From positions 2,902,501-2,966,500 of the forward strand of contig CP127384.1 of NCBI GenBank assembly GCA_030285985.1: a stretch of DNA of 64,000 bases, written 5' to 3'. The notes beneath the pieces are model-generated. The model searched no databases, was not told the origin of the DNA, and saw nothing but the letters and a program-made list of their open reading frames with translations. Positions 17,496 to 25,938 of this stretch are shown here, in pieces. This stretch comes from Aquidulcibacter paucihalophilus (GTDB taxonomy: Bacteria; Pseudomonadota; Alphaproteobacteria; Caulobacterales; Caulobacteraceae). A program made the position numbers and the translations under genes. Within the stretch, counting starts at the first letter, position 1. The number at the start of each line of letters is the position of its first letter.

Positions 17496-19013
17496 CTAAC
17501 CGGTCTTCAGCATCCGCTTGCGTTCCACCGACGAAGGGATCCGCAACGCCTCGCGGTATTTCGCCACAGTGCGGCGGGCGATGTCGATGCCCGTCTCCTT
17601 GAGGATCTCCACGATCCGGTCGTCGCTGAGCACGTCGCCGTCGCGGCCCTCGCCGTCGATCATGGCCTTGATCCGGTGGCGGACGGCCTCGGCCGAGTGG
17701 GTCGCGCCGCCGTCGGAGGACTGGATCGCCGCCGTGAAGAAGAATTTGAGCTCGAACACCCCGCGCGGGGTCGAGACGTATTTGTTCGAGGTCACCCGGC
17801 TGACCGTCGATTCATGCATGCCGATGGCGTCGGCCACCGTCTTCAGATTCAGCGGCCGCAGGAACTCGACGCCGAACGCCAGGAAGGCATCCTGCTGGCG
17901 CACGATCTCGGACGAGACCTTCAGTATGGTCTTGGCGCGCTGGTCCAGCGACTTGACCAGCCAGCTGGCCTGGGCGGCGCAGTCGGCGACGAAGGTTTTT
18001 TCCACATCCGAGCGCGAACCCGCCGCCACCACCCCGTGATAGCGCTTGTCCATGATCAGTCGCGGCAGGGTGTCAGCGTTCAGCTCGACCTTCCAGCCGC
18101 CGGCCGGATCGGACCGCACATGCACGTCGGGGATCACCGTCTGGGCCGGCTCGCCGCCGAAGCCGGCACCGGGCCGGGGCGTCAGCGCCTTCAGTTCGGC
18201 GATCATCTCGGCCATGTCCTCGGCGTCGACGCCGCAGACCCGGCGCAGCCCCGACAGGTCCCGCTTGGCCAGCAGGTCCAGATTGTCGAGCAGACAGCCC
18301 ATGGCGGGGTCGAACCGGTTGCGTTCGATCAGCTGCAGCTTCAAGCATTCGGGCACGGACCGGGCCATGACGCCCGTCGGTTCAAACCCGTGGCAAACGG
18401 CCAGAACACCCTCGATCCGTTCGAGCGGCACGCCCAGCCGGTCGGCGATCTCGGCCAGTTCGCCGCGCAGATAGCCGCCCTCGTCGACGCTATCGATCAG
18501 GGTCAGGGCGATGGCGTGATCGGAGGACGAGAAGGCTGCCTGCGACGCCTGCGCCTGCAGATGCTCCCACAGGGTCATCTCGCGGCTGTCGGGCTGCTCA
18601 CGGCCCTCGCCGTCGGGCAGACCGCCGCCCGAGCCGGCGCGCGACCAGTCGTTCAGCCCGACCTGGGCCTCGCCGACGCCAACGTCCTCCATCCGGTCCG
18701 AGGTGCGTTCGCCAGGGCTGGCATCGCCATAGACATCGTCGGAGCGGGCATCGAGCGTGCGATCCGCATCCGTCACCCGACCCTCGTCAAAACTCATCTC
18801 GGCGGCGTCATGGCTCTCCACGGCCACCGGGGCGTCGATCTCGCCACCGGGCTCGGCGTCCTCGCGCTGCAGCAGCGGATTCTTCTCCAGCTCGGCCTCG
18901 ACGAAGGCCTCCAGCTCGAGGTTGGACAGTTGCAGCAGCTTGATCGCCTGCTGCAGCTGGGGCGTGATGACCAGACCCTGGCCCTGCCGAATCTCCAGCC
19001 TTTGTCCGAGCAA
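17496..19013 (-). CDS. rpoN: RNA polymerase sigma-54 factor
   Basis: Sigma factor for -24/-12 promoters that need activator ATPases. The 505 residues begin at TTG 19013. The N-terminal activator-interaction region is QRLEIRQGQGLVITPQLQQA-type (trimmed), followed by an acidic region II, the core-binding domain, the helix-turn-helix (ADAIGMHESTVSRVTSNKY) and the C-terminal RpoN box ARRTVAKYREAL. hpf and ptsN follow, as in most Proteobacteria. The upstream neighbour, usually lptB, is displaced here by a peptidase gene and the GIY-YIG cassette. Confidence 0.96.
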   Translation of the reverse strand: MLGQRLEIRQGQGLVITPQLQQAIKLLQLSNLELEAFVEAELEKNPLLQREDAEPGGEIDAPVAVESHDAAEMSFDEGRVTDADRTLDARSDDVYGDASPGERTSDRMEDVGVGEAQVGLNDWSRAGSGGGLPDGEGREQPDSREMTLWEHLQAQASQAAFSSSDHAIALTLIDSVDEGGYLRGELAEIADRLGVPLERIEGVLAVCHGFEPTGVMARSVPECLKLQLIERNRFDPAMGCLLDNLDLLAKRDLSGLRRVCGVDAEDMAEMIAELKALTPRPGAGFGGEPAQTVIPDVHVRSDPAGGWKVELNADTLPRLIMDKRYHGVVAAGSRSDVEKTFVADCAAQASWLVKSLDQRAKTILKVSSEIVRQQDAFLAFGVEFLRPLNLKTVADAIGMHESTVSRVTSNKYVSTPRGVFELKFFFTAAIQSSDGGATHSAEAVRHRIKAMIDGEGRDGDVLSDDRIVEILKETGIDIARRTVAKYREALRIPSSVERKRMLKTG

Positions 19014-19172
19014 CGTTCTTTTTCCCCTGCGCCCAGGGCCGACGCAGCGCGTGGCCCGAAACTTGCTGCGGCCACCTTGTGGCCTGACGGGTTAACGGCG
19101 TTCTAAACCGCTGGACCTGCCGCGCGCGCTTTGCTCCCCTGTCCGGACCGTCCGTCACGAGCGAGAGCCCCG

Positions 19173-20486
19173 ATGCGCCCCATCCTTGCCGCCCTGCTGC
19201 TCATGGCCCTGCCCGGTGCCGCCTTCGCCCAGTCGACCTTCGCGCCGGTCGTCGACCCGTCCGAACAGACGATGATGCAGACGGTGGCCGCCGAGCATGA
19301 CCGCCACATCGCCCTGCTGGAGCGGATGGTGAACCAGAACAGCGGCACCCTGAACCTGCCCGGCGTGCGGATCGTCGGCGACATGGTCCGGGCCGAGCTG
19401 GAGCCGCTGGGCTTCACCGTCCGCTGGGTCGACATGGCTGACACCGGCCGCGCCGGACACCTGATCGCCACGCATGAAGGCCCGGGCCGCAATGTCCTGC
19501 TGATCGGCCACCTCGACACCGTCTTCGAAGCCGACAACCCCTTCCAGCGGTTCGAGCGCGACGGGGCCCGCGCGACCGGGCCGGGGATCGGCGACGACAA
19601 GGGCGGCATCGCCGTCATCATCGCCGCCCTGCGGGCCATGCAGGCGGCGGGCACTTTGGAAGATGCAAGCATCACCGTCTTCCTGACCGGCGACGAGGAG
19701 CGGATCGGCGCGCCGGCGTCGATCGCCCGCCGCGACCTGGTCGAGGCCGGTCGCGCCGCCGCCTTCGCCCTGGAGTTCGAGAACCTGGCCATCGAGGACG
19801 GGACCGACTTCGGCACCATCGCGCGGCGCAGCTCTTCCAACTGGACCCTGACCGCGACCGGCCGCACCGGCCATTCCAGCGGGGTGTTCAACGATGCCCT
19901 CGGCTACGGCGCCATCTATGAGCTGGCCCGCATCCTCGACGGCTTCCGCCGCGACCTGCCCGAGCCGAACCTGACCTACAATGTCGGCGTCGTCGCCGGC
20001 GGCACGCCCGCCGCCATCGATGCGGAGGGCTTCAGCGTCACCGCCTCGGGCAAGACCAATATCGTCGCCTCGACCGCCATCGCCCACGGCGACCTGCGCA
20101 CCCTGACCCGCGAGCAGGACGAGCGCGTTCGCGGCCGGATGCAGGCCATTGTCGAGGATCACCTGCCCCGCACCGGGGCGGAACTGGTCTTCGCCGAGGG
20201 CGGCTATCCGCCCATGGCCCCGAGCGAGGGCAACCGCGCGCTTCTGGCCCGCCTGAACGCGGTCAACCGCGACCTCGGCCTGCCCGAGATGTCCGAATAC
20301 GACCCCGCCCGCCGCGGCGCCGCCGACAGCGGCTTCGTCGCCGCCGATGTGGATACGCTGGGCGGCCTCGGCATCGCCGGCGGCAATGCGCATGCGGACG
20401 GCGAATGGGTCGATCTGGACAGCCTGGTCCGTCAGGCCCAGCGGGCGGCGGTGTTGATCTCGAGGCTGAGCGTGGGCGGGGAGTAA
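19173..20486 (+). CDS. secreted M20 family metallopeptidase (CPG2-like)
   Basis: A dizinc exopeptidase like glutamate carboxypeptidase. It is 437 residues from ATG 19173 with a signal peptide (MRPILAALLLMALPGAAFAQ), so it is periplasmic or secreted. Metal and catalytic motifs are HLDT (H113, D115), GIGDDKGG (bridging D141) and GDEE (E175, E176), plus NAHADGEW near the C-terminus. The central dimerisation lid begins near WTLTATGRTGHSSG. It is transcribed against rpoN and lptB and sits inside a normally contiguous block. Confidence 0.92.
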   Translation: MRPILAALLLMALPGAAFAQSTFAPVVDPSEQTMMQTVAAEHDRHIALLERMVNQNSGTLNLPGVRIVGDMVRAELEPLGFTVRWVDMADTGRAGHLIATHEGPGRNVLLIGHLDTVFEADNPFQRFERDGARATGPGIGDDKGGIAVIIAALRAMQAAGTLEDASITVFLTGDEERIGAPASIARRDLVEAGRAAAFALEFENLAIEDGTDFGTIARRSSSNWTLTATGRTGHSSGVFNDALGYGAIYELARILDGFRRDLPEPNLTYNVGVVAGGTPAAIDAEGFSVTASGKTNIVASTAIAHGDLRTLTREQDERVRGRMQAIVEDHLPRTGAELVFAEGGYPPMAPSEGNRALLARLNAVNRDLGLPEMSEYDPARRGAADSGFVAADVDTLGGLGIAGGNAHADGEWVDLDSLVRQAQRAAVLISRLSVGGE

Positions 20487-20549
20487 AATCTTGTCATCCC
20501 GGAAGCGCCGCAGGCGCTATCCGGGACGGTGATGCGAGAACGGTCACAA

Positions 20550-20578
20550 GGCCCGGTCGGCGTCTGCCGAACCGGGCC
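20550..20578 (-). terminator. hairpin at the 3' end of the GIY-YIG gene
   Basis: GGCCCGGTCGGC (20550-20561) pairs with GCCGAACCGGGCC (20566-20578) with one bulge. On the minus strand it starts at the last codon of the GIY-YIG gene and is followed by TTGTGACC. It is a plausible terminator with a weak T-tract. Confidence 0.55.
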
Positions 20579-20880
20579 TAGGCTCCCCTCGCCCGCAGGT
20601 CCCCGTACAGATCGGCCCAGCGAGGATTGAACGCCTCGACCAGCGAGAATTTCCATTCCCTGCGCCAGCGCTTGATCCGCTTCTCCCGCAAGATGGCCTG
20701 ATCGATGTATTGGTGGGTCTCATACCAGACCAGCCGATCGATACCTCGCTCGGCCGTATAGCCCGGGATCAGGCCCTGCTTGTGCTCCGCAACTCGTCGT
20801 ATGAGATCGTTGGTGACGCCGACGTACAGCCAGCCGCACGGCCCGCTTGCAAGCAGATAGACATAGAAGCGGTTCGGCAT
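20578..20880 (-). CDS. single-domain GIY-YIG nuclease-like protein
   Basis: A 100-residue protein consisting only of a GIY-YIG fold: FYVYLLAS (GIY strand), LYVGVTNDLIRRVAEH (YIG strand plus the conserved Arg) and the metal-binding Glu in LREKRIKRW. It belongs to the UPF0213/YhbQ-like small group. ATG 20880 gives MPNRFYVYLL. REP-like palindromes enclose the gene on both sides in inverted orientation. The cellular role of this group is not established; a link to REP mobility is only a hypothesis. Confidence 0.88.
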   Translation of the reverse strand: MPNRFYVYLLASGPCGWLYVGVTNDLIRRVAEHKQGLIPGYTAERGIDRLVWYETHQYIDQAILREKRIKRWRREWKFSLVEAFNPRWADLYGDLRARGA

Positions 20881-21002
20881 CGCCCTGTCTCCCGGCTCGA
20901 CCCTGACGGGTCGACCGGGATGCGTCAAGGTTGCAAAAGCCGTCCCGGATCGCCGCTTCGCGACGTCCGGGATGACAAGGGAAGAGCAAGCCCTCCCGCA
21001 AA

Positions 21003-21797
21003 TTACCCGTACATGTCGCCCAGATAGACCCGGCGCACTTCCGGATCGCGGATCACGTCCTCGGCCTTGCCCTCGAACAGCACGGCCCCGCCCGAGATGA
21101 TCGAGGCGTGGTCGATGATTTCCAGCGTCTCGCGGACATTGTGGTCGGTGATCAGCACGCCGATGCCCTGGCCGGCCAGATAGCGGATGACCTGGCGGAT
21201 ATCAGCGATGGCCAGGGGGTCGATGCCGGCGAAGGGTTCGTCCAGCAGCATGAAGGACGGCTTGCCGGCCAAGGCCCGCGCGATCTCGCAGCGCCGCCGC
21301 TCGCCGCCCGAGAGGCCCGAGGCCGGGGCGTGGCGCAGATGGTCGATACGCAGCTCTTCCAGCAGGCGGCTGGTCTCCTCGGCGATGGCGGCGTGACCCG
21401 TATGGTGCAGCTCGACCACCGCGCGGACGTTCTGCTCGACCGTCATGCCGCGGAAGATCGAGGCCTCCTGCGCCAGATAACCCAGACCCATGCGGGCGCG
21501 CTGGTACATCGGCTGGGCCGTGATGTCCTCGCCGTCCAGCCAGATGGTGCCGCTGTCAGGCGGGATCAGGCCGGTGATCATGTAGAAACAGGTGGTCTTG
21601 CCGGCCCCGTTGGGGCCCAGCAGGCCCGCGACCTGGCCCCGCTCGACATGCAGGGAGACGTCGCGCACCACCTGCCGCTGGCCGAAGGAGCGCGCGATGT
21701 GATCGACCCGCAGGCCCGTCGGACGCGCCTCTCCGGCGACCTCCGGGGTGGCGGGGGCCTCGATCACATTGAGGGCTGAGAGTTCCTTGCGCGCCAA
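21003..21797 (-). CDS. lptB: LPS export ABC transporter ATP-binding protein
   Basis: ATPase that drives lipopolysaccharide transport by LptFG. It has Walker A GPNGAGKTT, the Q-loop region YLAQEASIFRGMT, signature LSGGERRRCEIARAL and Walker B FMLLDEPFAGID, and ends with the typical VRRVYLGDMYG. The start is uncertain: TTG 21797 gives 264 residues with a longer N-terminus than usual, and GTG 21767 is an alternative. It follows lptA by 19 bases in rnd-lptC-lptA-lptB. Confidence 0.95.
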   Translation of the reverse strand: MARKELSALNVIEAPATPEVAGEARPTGLRVDHIARSFGQRQVVRDVSLHVERGQVAGLLGPNGAGKTTCFYMITGLIPPDSGTIWLDGEDITAQPMYQRARMGLGYLAQEASIFRGMTVEQNVRAVVELHHTGHAAIAEETSRLLEELRIDHLRHAPASGLSGGERRRCEIARALAGKPSFMLLDEPFAGIDPLAIADIRQVIRYLAGQGIGVLITDHNVRETLEIIDHASIISGGAVLFEGKAEDVIRDPEVRRVYLGDMYG

Positions 21798-21816
21798 TGT
21801 CAGTCAGAGCCGGGGC

Positions 21817-22323
21817 TCAGTTCCCGCTGCTATCGGGATAGAAGACACCGCGGATGCGGCCGCCGTTCGAACCGGACCCGCCCGCCATGGTGACCGCCCG
21901 CGTCGCCGTATTGTAGGTCAGCCGCCCGCCCGTCATCACATTCTCACCCTGGGTGACGATGACATCTCCCGTCACGACCACTTCATTGTCCGACAGTGTA
22001 AAGACGGCCCGGTCCCCGCGGATGGTCTGTTCCGGCGTGACGAAATAGACGTTGCCGCTGGCCTCGATGCGGTCGATTTCACTGTTGACGCCCGAGCCGC
22101 TGATGACGTCAGCGCGAAGGCGGTTCTGTCCCTGCACGACTTCAGCCCGGCCGCGCAGCGACAGGCTGTTCGGCGTCGCCTCACCGGCATCTGCGCCATA
22201 GGAGATGGCTCCCTGGCCCAGCCGGGGCGCGGTCTGTGGCGTCGTCTGGGCGTCACCCATCGTCGGCAGGGCCAGAAGCGCCAGCGCCGTCGCCGCGATG
22301 GTCAGGGTTCTGGTCTTGCTCAT
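21817..22323 (-). CDS. lptA: LPS transport periplasmic protein LptA
   Basis: Periplasmic bridge protein of the Lpt machine. It is 168 residues with a signal peptide (MSKTRTLTIAATALALLALP, cleaved near GDAQ). The OstA beta-jellyroll spans about 45-150 (RGRAEVVQGQNRLRADVI, TPEQTIRGDRAVFTLSDNEV, GDVIVTQGENVMTGGRL). Its ATG overlaps the lptC stop by 4 bases. Confidence 0.93.
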   Translation of the reverse strand: MSKTRTLTIAATALALLALPTMGDAQTTPQTAPRLGQGAISYGADAGEATPNSLSLRGRAEVVQGQNRLRADVISGSGVNSEIDRIEASGNVYFVTPEQTIRGDRAVFTLSDNEVVVTGDVIVTQGENVMTGGRLTYNTATRAVTMAGGSGSNGGRIRGVFYPDSSGN

Positions 22324-22976
22324 TGGGTCGGCCCTCCGGCGCTGATCGTGCCGCGTATCTTGTTTTCGCCGGAGCCTCGAAACTCGACGCGCCCGCCCTG
22401 TTCCCGGATGACATAGGACGAAGCGCTGATGGTTCCAAGCGGGCCGGAGCCCTCGACGCCCTTGTTCCCGGTCACAATGCCGGTCGCGGTGTCGACCACC
22501 GCCTCGGGCGTGACCAGCGTAAAGCCCGAGCCGCCGTCGGAAATCCGCACGTTCGGGCCGATGGTCACGGTCTTGCCGGCCTCGTCGTAGACGCCGCCGT
22601 CGGCGGTCAGGGTGGTCACCTTGCGACCCCCGAGGTTCAGACGCAGGGCCGGGCCGATCAGACGATAGCGGCCCGTATCCGGATCGCGCACGGCCCCTTC
22701 GGCCCCGATGACAAAGCTGCGACCGGCGGCGTCCTGGCCGTGGAACCGCAGGGCGTCGAGCCGGATCTCGCGGCTGGTTCCGGCCTTGCGCTCGACGTCG
22801 GACATGACGCTGCGCAGGACGATCCAGCTGACCGTGCCGCCGGCCAGGACGATGATCGCCACCGGCAGGACCCGGCGCAGCAGCTGGACCCGGCGCGAGC
22901 GCGCGCGGAAGGCCTTGGCCGTCGCGACGACGCGGGCCTCGTCTTCATGCGCGTGGGTGTCGGCGGGATCGGTCAT
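22320..22976 (-). CDS. lptC: LPS export protein LptC
   Basis: A bitopic inner-membrane protein that passes LPS from LptBFG to LptA. It is 218 residues from ATG 22976, with a cytosolic basic start, one TM helix (about 33-54, LLRRVLPVAIIVLAGGTVSW) and a periplasmic jellyroll (residues about 65-210). Its ATG overlaps the rnd stop by one base (TGATG), and its stop overlaps lptA, so the four genes form one coupled operon. Confidence 0.9.
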   Translation of the reverse strand: MTDPADTHAHEDEARVVATAKAFRARSRRVQLLRRVLPVAIIVLAGGTVSWIVLRSVMSDVERKAGTSREIRLDALRFHGQDAAGRSFVIGAEGAVRDPDTGRYRLIGPALRLNLGGRKVTTLTADGGVYDEAGKTVTIGPNVRISDGGSGFTLVTPEAVVDTATGIVTGNKGVEGSGPLGTISASSYVIREQGGRVEFRGSGENKIRGTISAGGPTQ

Positions 22977-23590
22977 CAGGTGTGCGCGAACACGTCCATC
23001 TCGTCCCAGCCGGCCAGATCGAGCGCCGACCGGGTGGGCAGGAAGTCGAAACATTTGCGGGCCAGTTCGGACCGGCCCTCGCGCGCCAGCATCTCGTCCA
23101 GCCGGACCCTGGCGGCGTGCAGATACAGAACGTCCGACGCGGCGTATTCCAGCTGGGCGGGCGACAGTTCGGCCGCGCCCCAGTCGCTGGACTGCTGGGC
23201 CTTGGACAGGTCAACGCCGACCAGTTCGCGCACAACGTCCTTCAAGCCATGACGGTCGGTATAGGTGCGGGCCAGTTTGGAAGCGATCTTGGTGCAATAG
23301 ACCGGGCGGGTCTCGACCCCCAGGTGCAGCTGGAACATGCCGATGTCGAACCGGCCGAAGTGGAACAGCTTCAGCACGTTCGGATCGGTCAGCAGGCGCT
23401 TCAGGTTCGGGCAGTCATAGCCCGGGCGGTTCATGCGCACGACATGGGCGTCCCCGTCTCCGGCCGACAGCTGCACCACGCACAGCGGATCGCGTCGGAA
23501 GCGCAGCCCCATGGTCTCGGAATCGATGGCCACCTCGGGCCCCAGATCGAGGCCGTCGGGCAGGTCGCCTTCGTGGAGGAACACCGTCAT
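22976..23590 (-). CDS. rnd: ribonuclease D, short form
   Basis: A 3'-5' exoribonuclease of 204 residues containing only the DEDD domain; the C-terminal HRDC domains of full-length RNase D are absent, as in many alphaproteobacteria. Exo motifs: VAIDSETMGL (Exo I), HFGRFDIGMF (Exo II) and YAASDVLYLH (Exo III). It heads the lpt operon, and the upstream gene is tRNA-Leu, a possible processing substrate. Confidence 0.9.
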   Translation of the reverse strand: MTVFLHEGDLPDGLDLGPEVAIDSETMGLRFRRDPLCVVQLSAGDGDAHVVRMNRPGYDCPNLKRLLTDPNVLKLFHFGRFDIGMFQLHLGVETRPVYCTKIASKLARTYTDRHGLKDVVRELVGVDLSKAQQSSDWGAAELSPAQLEYAASDVLYLHAARVRLDEMLAREGRSELARKCFDFLPTRSALDLAGWDEMDVFAHT

Positions 23591-23655
23591 TCTTGAAACC
23601 CTTTCAGGCCCTCAACTAGCGTGTGGCGGCGGGGATGTCTCCCTCCGGCTTCGCA

Positions 23656-23759
23656 GGTGGTTGGTGGTTGGTGATTGGTGGCTGGTGGGCGTCTTCAGGA
23701 CGGGGGTCCGGTGCAGTTGCGGCCCGGCTTCGGGCCAATCACCAATCACCAATCACCCC
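23656..23759. repeat. inverted heptad repeats between tRNA-Leu and rnd
   Basis: The left arm (23656-23689) is tandem GGTGGTT/GGTGATT units. The right arm (23735-23759) is CCAATCACCAATCACC-type units that pair with it. A nested hairpin GCCCG-GCTT-CGGGC lies at 23722-23735. The array could fold into a long stem in the rnd leader. No gene is visible here. Confidence 0.75.
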
Positions 23760-23770
23760 GCCACAGCCCC

Positions 23771-23807
23771 AAAACACAAACGGCGCCGCACCGAAGTGCG
23801 ACGCCGT
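23771..23807 (-). terminator. rho-independent terminator of tRNA-Leu
   Basis: On the minus strand, ACGGCGTCGCAC pairs with GTGCGGCGCCGT across a TTCG tetraloop and is followed by TTGTGTTTTGG. It starts 9 bases after the tRNA 3' end. Confidence 0.88.
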
Positions 23808-23816
23808 CTGAATAAT

Positions 23817-23903
<87 letters not shown>

Positions 23904-24079
23904 CCAGACGCTTCGCGCTTGCACACGTATTCGTCCGGAAGGCGCGGACCCTTAAGGCAGGGTCCGGGGCCGGTCAACAGGGATTTGCGGCCTTTGCGTT
24001 GCGAGCGCCGCGGCCATCGTCTAATCCCCGGCGCGTCGAGGCTTTTCCGGCCTCGCGCCGTCGCCCATCGGAGCCTGTC

Positions 24080-25051
24080 ATGAACGAAGTCGCCCCCGGC
24101 CTTGTCACCGTCTTCGGCGGTTCGGGTTTCGTCGGCAGCCAGGTCGTCCAGGCGCTGGCCAAGCGCGGCTGGCGGGTGCGTATCGCCTGCCGCCGTCCTG
24201 ACCGCGCCTACAAGCTCCAGACCTCGGGTTCGGTCGGCCAGTTCCAGTCGGTGCGCTGCGATGTGACCCGGCCCGAGGACGTCGCCGCGGCCCTGCGCGG
24301 GGCCACCGCCGCGATCAATCTGGTCGGCATCCTCTACGAATCAGGTCGCCGCACCTTCCACAGCCTGCACGTCGACGCCTCACGCAACATCGCCGAAGCC
24401 TGCGCCGCCGGCGGCGTCGGCCGCCTGGTCCAGGTCTCGGCCATCGGCGCCAGCCCGGAAAGCCGCTCCGACTACGCCCTGTCCAAGGGCGCGGCCGAGA
24501 TGGCCGTGCGCGAGGTCAAGCCGGACGCCGTGGTCATCCGCCCGTCGATCGTCTTCGGCGCCGGAGACGACTTCCTCAACCGCTTCGCCGCCCTGGCCTC
24601 CATGGCCCCGGCCCTGCCGCTGATCGGCGGCGGCCAGACGAAATTCCAGCCGGTCTATGTCGCCGACGTGGCCGAGGCCATCGCCCGCGCGACCGTCTCC
24701 CCCGAGGCGGCGGGCCGCACCTTCGAGCTGGGCGGGCCGGCGGTGATGACCTTCGAGGACGTGCTGAAACTGATCCGGCGCGAGACCTATCGCAACTTCG
24801 GCCTCATCCCCCTGCCCTTCTTCGTGGCCCGCGCCATCGGCTCCATGGCCCAGCTGACCGCCATGGTCGGCATCGCCCCGGTCCTGACCCGCGATCAGGT
24901 CGTGCTGCTGGAGAGCGACAATGTCGTCGCCGACGGCGCCGAGGGTCTGGCCGCCCTGGGCATCGAGCCCACCGGCATCGAGGCCATCGCCCCGTCCTAT
25001 CTGTGGCGCTACCGGCGCGGCGGACAGTTCGCGGAAGCGCCGGCGGCCTGA
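24080..25051 (+). CDS. NDUFA9-like atypical SDR, NAD(P)-binding
   Basis: A 323-residue extended/atypical short-chain dehydrogenase resembling complex I accessory subunit NDUFA9. It has the dinucleotide motif VFGGSGFVGSQV at the N-terminus, INLVGILYESG in the core and SDYALSKGAAE where classical SDRs have YxxxK, then a C-terminal region with hydrophobic helices (LPFFVARAIGSMAQLTAMVG). ATG 24080 is the first methionine before the Rossmann motif. Whether it associates with complex I in bacteria is not settled. It converges with uppP, 4 bases apart. Confidence 0.88.
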   Translation: MNEVAPGLVTVFGGSGFVGSQVVQALAKRGWRVRIACRRPDRAYKLQTSGSVGQFQSVRCDVTRPEDVAAALRGATAAINLVGILYESGRRTFHSLHVDASRNIAEACAAGGVGRLVQVSAIGASPESRSDYALSKGAAEMAVREVKPDAVVIRPSIVFGAGDDFLNRFAALASMAPALPLIGGGQTKFQPVYVADVAEAIARATVSPEAAGRTFELGGPAVMTFEDVLKLIRRETYRNFGLIPLPFFVARAIGSMAQLTAMVGIAPVLTRDQVVLLESDNVVADGAEGLAALGIEPTGIEAIAPSYLWRYRRGGQFAEAPAA

Positions 25052-25055
25052 GGCC

Positions 25056-25913
25056 TCAGCCGAGCCAGATCGCCAGCAGGCCGACGGTCCCGACAAGGAT
25101 GCGCCAGGCCGAGAACGGCGCGAAGCCGTAACGGCCGACGAAATCGACGAGGAAGCGGACCACGAACAGGCCGCTGATGAAGGACACCACAAAGCCGATC
25201 GCGATCAGGCTCGCGACGTCATTGGTGATCAGCTCGCGGCTCTCCCAGAAATCCAGGCCGAACGCGCCGACCATGGTCGGAATGGCGAGGAAGAACGAGA
25301 ACTCGGCCGCCGCCTTCTTGTCGACGCCCAGGAGCAGGCCGCCGACGATCGTCGCACCGCTCCGGGACACGCCCGGGATGATCGACAGGCACTGCCACAG
25401 GCCGATCCCCAGCGCCGTCTTCCAAGACAGCTTCATGGCGTCTTCGGCGATCTCACGCTGTTCGAGGGTCTCGACGCCGTCCCGAACCACGCGCCGCAGG
25501 CCCATGGTACCGGCGTCAGACCAGCGCTCCAGCACGATCAGGGCGATGCCGCCTACGATCAGGGTGACGCAGACGATGGTGGTGTCGAACAGCACGTCCT
25601 TGATGAAGTCGTGGAACAGCAGCCCCAGCACCGCAGAGGGGAAGAAGGCCAACAGTACGGAGATGGCGAACCGCCGGGCCGCGGGATCCTTGCCCGGCAG
25701 GCCCAGCAACACCTTCCACAGCCGGGCGAAATAGACAGCCACGACCGCCAGGATGGCGCCCAGCTGGATCATCACGATGAAGGTGTCCCAGGGCGTGTTG
25801 GACAGGCCGAGGGCTTCCTTGGCCAGCAGCAGGTGGCCTGTGGAGGAGACCGGAATGAACTCGGTCAGCCCTTCGACCAGCCCGAGAATGATCGCTGCAA
25901 TCCAGTCGGCCAC
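25056..25913 (-). CDS. uppP: undecaprenyl-diphosphatase UppP
   Basis: Recycles the lipid carrier for peptidoglycan and O-antigen by dephosphorylating undecaprenyl pyrophosphate at the inner membrane. The 285-residue polytopic protein carries both signatures: EGLTEFIPVSSTGHL near the N-terminus and PGVSRSGATI near residue 180. It belongs to the BacA family, which is also linked to bacitracin tolerance. Confidence 0.96.
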   Translation of the reverse strand: MADWIAAIILGLVEGLTEFIPVSSTGHLLLAKEALGLSNTPWDTFIVMIQLGAILAVVAVYFARLWKVLLGLPGKDPAARRFAISVLLAFFPSAVLGLLFHDFIKDVLFDTTIVCVTLIVGGIALIVLERWSDAGTMGLRRVVRDGVETLEQREIAEDAMKLSWKTALGIGLWQCLSIIPGVSRSGATIVGGLLLGVDKKAAAEFSFFLAIPTMVGAFGLDFWESRELITNDVASLIAIGFVVSFISGLFVVRFLVDFVGRYGFAPFSAWRILVGTVGLLAIWLG

Positions 25914-25938
25914 GCACGCACCCCATGACTAAGGGCCG

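Larger units (their letters stand above)
20490..20979. mobile_element. GIY-YIG cassette bounded by inverted REP-like palindromes
   Basis: The left end CTTGTCATCCCGGA (20490-20503) and the right end TCCGGGATGACAAG (20966-20979) are perfect 14-base inverted repeats. Each continues into its own palindrome (stems at 20498-20525 and 20944-20971). A third CCCGG-type hairpin lies at 20891-20919. The only gene inside is the GIY-YIG gene. The left end starts 4 bases after the peptidase stop. The interpretation as a mobile unit is inference. Confidence 0.55.

Noticed and set aside
23656..23759. CRISPR-like array
   Set aside because: Units are 7 bases long without unique spacers, and no cas gene is nearby; this is a heptad inverted repeat.
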